Below, piece after piece: positions 6,497 to 7,969 of a stretch of 7,969 nt of DNA (the first letter of the stretch is position 1; each line of letters starts with the position of its first letter). A program made the position numbers and the translations under genes. The notes beneath the pieces are model-generated. The model was not told where the DNA came from and ran no database searches. It worked only from the letters and a program-made list of their open reading frames with translations. This DNA is from UBA5070 sp035352895 (lineage in GTDB: Bacteria > Fibrobacterota > Fibrobacteria > UBA5070), in contig DAOPYN010000109.1 in the NCBI GenBank assembly GCA_035352895.1, positions 1 to 7,969 on the forward strand. Reading direction: 5' to 3'.

Positions 6497-7467
6497 TTCC
6501 ACGCCCCAGGAGTTGCCGTTTTCTTCGACTCAACCATGGCCTTCAGCTCTTCAAGTCCGCCCGGCTTTTCCATTTGTTTGGGCAACCATGTCGCAAGCGC
6601 ATCAAACCTGGAGATATTTTTCATCTGGCTTTGATATTCCTTGTCACTTTTCGTGAACGCATCTGAAGTCCATTCCCCTTGGTTTTGCCAAAAAAACGTC
6701 TCGCTCTTCGTGTATTCGAAACTTCCGTACCGCCCACCCGCTTGAGGAAGCCCCCTCTTCACCTGATCGAAGACCGAACTCTTCCTCCTTGCTTTGAAAA
6801 AGTTGAAAGCCACATTCTTCTTGAAGTTTTCGATCTCTCGCTCAGCATGCGCAACCGAGGGGTAGAGTGAGTTGGTCAGCATGAAGATGCGCCCAGCAAT
6901 GAAGCGCCAGAACTCGTGGTAAACCTGAAAATGGTCCATTTCATGCATGTAGCTCCAGTACACACGTTCAGGTAGCGAGAGTTTGCCACGACCGACTCGT
7001 GCATCCATCCAATCAACCCAGGTGAGCCATCGTTTGTCCGAAAAGGGAATGCAGTAAACGTTCAACCCCAATGCAAACTCGCAGGAATTCACCCTTCCAA
7101 AGGTTCGACATGATGAGCCATCCACCCTCACTTGGAATGCCTCGGCTTTCGCGGTGAATTCGGGAGGAAAATCCAAATTTCCGTGACATTTTGTGACGCC
7201 CCACGCGTCCTCCTCTACCTCCGTTTTCTTCTCCCTGCAATCCAGATTCAGGTGAATGATCGGCTTGCCATCATCCTCCTCCCGGTACTCGATCGATTCC
7301 TGCGTTGGATATCCCTTCTGTATGGACTCCAGCGTCGGGAAGATCGGGCGCTTGGCCAGGACCGCCTGTTGCCGGTCCCAGTTGGTGATGCCCTTGGCGG
7401 CGATCAGGTTCCAGATGCGTTCGCGGTTGGCGATGGCCGCCGCACCCAGGGCGATGGGGATCATCAT
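6493..7467 (-). CDS. Putative HExxH metallopeptidase, possible secreted effector
   Basis: The family is not recognised. The 324-residue product starts MMIPIALGAAAIANRERIW behind AGGAGA, with ATGs at both 7467 and 7464. The central region holds YMHEMDHFQVYHEFW: an HExxH zinc-peptidase motif is at residues 175-179 (bases 6931-6945), with His184 or His207/Glu209 as possible third ligands. Five Cys lie upstream of it (77, 94, 120, 129, 139), suggesting disulfides and action outside the cytoplasm, though no classical signal peptide is seen. The C-terminal third is Lys- and aromatic-rich. Base composition changes within the gene: the first ~50 codons (7321-7467) are about 66% GC, while 6601-6720 and 6781-6840 are about 40%. 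It follows the peptidoglycan-binding gene by 15 bp and overlaps the lipoprotein gene by 4 bp. Substrate and secretion route are unknown; an ordinary envelope protease is an alternative. Confidence 0.7.
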   Translation of the reverse strand: MMIPIALGAAAIANRERIWNLIAAKGITNWDRQQAVLAKRPIFPTLESIQKGYPTQESIEYREEDDGKPIIHLNLDCREKKTEVEEDAWGVTKCHGNLDFPPEFTAKAEAFQVRVDGSSCRTFGRVNSCEFALGLNVYCIPFSDKRWLTWVDWMDARVGRGKLSLPERVYWSYMHEMDHFQVYHEFWRFIAGRIFMLTNSLYPSVAHAEREIENFKKNVAFNFFKARRKSSVFDQVKRGLPQAGGRYGSFEYTKSETFFWQNQGEWTSDAFTKSDKEYQSQMKNISRFDALATWLPKQMEKPGGLEELKAMVESKKTATPGAWK

Positions 7468-7482
7468 GGTCGTTCTCCTGTC

Positions 7483-7890
7483 TCAGGTTGCGATTGCGGA
7501 TTCGGCAGTTTTTGACGTCTTGATCATTTCCTGCAGCGCATGGAACACCGCCTTCCAGGTCTTGGGGCCGCACTGGCCGTCCACCGCCAGGCACAAGCCC
7601 CACACCTCGTTGCAGCAGGCCTGGAACTGGGCCACGGCGTGGTGCGTCTTGCGACCGGCCTTGCCGTCGATGGCTCCGGGGTCGGTGGGCCATCCCTGCC
7701 TGGCGAAGAAGGCCATGAAGCTCTGCACGTCGCGATCACGGGCGGTCTTCACCTGGCGCCCCCACTCCTCCACGTCGGCATCGATCAGGCACTCCACCAG
7801 CTTGCGCTGCTTGTCCTGTAGGGAATGATCCACCGTGCAATCCGGGTTGGGCTCCCACGCGAGTTTCCCCTCCTTCTTCTTGAGGTCCAC
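7483..7890 (-). CDS. Peptidoglycan-binding-domain protein (5' end uncertain)
   Basis: The C-terminal half (about residues 54-120, counting from GTG 7890) is one PG_binding_1-type domain: DVQSFMAFFARQGW, then IDGKAGRKTHHAVAQFQ (74-90), then VDGQCGPKTWKAV (103-115). These are the paired xDGxxGxKT turns of the fold, which anchors proteins to the cell wall. The N-terminal part (KKKEGKLAWEPNPDCTVDHSLQDKQRK) is helical and not recognised. Six Cys residues are spread through the protein. GTG 7890 has no Shine-Dalgarno, and the sensible protein seems to continue upstream in another frame, so the true start may lie outside the window (see 7891-7969). It ends 15 bp before the HExxH gene and is surely co-transcribed with it. 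Possible roles are a wall-targeting partner or loader of the HExxH protein, or part of a cell-wall hydrolase or phage-tail-like assembly. Confidence 0.72.
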   Translation of the reverse strand: MDLKKKEGKLAWEPNPDCTVDHSLQDKQRKLVECLIDADVEEWGRQVKTARDRDVQSFMAFFARQGWPTDPGAIDGKAGRKTHHAVAQFQACCNEVWGLCLAVDGQCGPKTWKAVFHALQEMIKTSKTAESAIAT

Positions 7891-7969
7891 CAGATTGGCG
7901 ACCGCTTGCAGGAAGTAACCCCTCGGTGATCCCCTCTGTTGTCACTTGATCGAGGAGGTTAGCGCTTCG
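7891..7969 (-). other. Probable upstream coding part of the peptidoglycan-binding gene, frame-shifted
   Basis: On the minus strand the frame open at the window edge reads RSANLLDQVTTEGITEG and then diverges into low-complexity sequence. The adjacent frame, closed by TGA at 7942-7944, reads GYFLQAVANLVDLKKKEGK and runs straight into the peptidoglycan-binding gene. Removing one G from the G4 run (bases 7919-7922) would join the two as ...GITEGYFLQAVANLVDLKKK. This suggests a frameshift mutation or a sequencing error at the homopolymer. Translation truly starting at GTG 7945 or GTG 7890 is the alternative, but neither has a Shine-Dalgarno. Confidence 0.4.

Noticed and set aside
7180..7198. GTGACATTTTGTGACG as a further CRP-like site
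   Set aside because: The halves are direct repeats, not inverted, and lie inside the HExxH coding region.

Overview
The window is GC-rich DNA from a Gram-negative bacterium. It carries an outer-membrane beta-barrel with a signal peptide, a lipoprotein with a clear lipobox, strong Shine-Dalgarno sites and a textbook Rho-independent terminator. The organism can probably use cellulose breakdown products, because the first gene is a cellobiose-type phosphorylase. Fibrobacterota would fit, but the sequence alone does not settle the phylum.

Layout: (1) 1-1997 (+) is the 3' part of a GH94 cellobiose phosphorylase whose N-terminus lies outside the window. (2) 2168-3118 (+) is an outer-membrane beta-barrel protein, preceded by a small inverted repeat that could be an operator and followed by a strong terminator. 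(3) 3182-3276 is a dense nested inverted repeat, probably a dispersed palindromic element, which supplies the stop codon of the next gene. (4) 3271-3720 (-) is D-aminoacyl-tRNA deacylase (dtd), head to head with 3-methyladenine DNA glycosylase (mpg, 3753-4328, +). (5) 4334-4654 (-) is a small three-helix membrane protein with two near-perfect CRP-type boxes directly upstream. (6) 4782-5495 (-) is a SAM-methyltransferase-like protein lacking the usual glycine-rich SAM loop. (7) 5585-7969 (-) is a tightly packed set: a peptidoglycan-binding-domain protein, a cysteine-containing HExxH putative metallopeptidase, and a lipoprotein that overlaps it by ATGA.

The most interesting part is set (7). The HExxH gene begins in DNA as GC-rich as the chromosome (about 66% over 7321-7440) and then falls to about 40% in its 3' part (6601-6720 and 6781-6840). 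The adjoining lipoprotein gene is also GC-poor. A conserved leader, a variable lower-GC enzyme domain, a coupled envelope lipoprotein and an upstream cell-wall-binding protein together resemble a secreted toxin with its immunity partner, as seen around contractile injection systems. That reading is inference; no secretion gene is visible here. The peptidoglycan-binding gene also seems to contain a frameshift at a G4 run close to the window edge.

The remaining genes are housekeeping or metabolic: carbohydrate phosphorolysis, tRNA proofreading and alkylation repair. No tRNA, rRNA, CRISPR array or transposase was seen.
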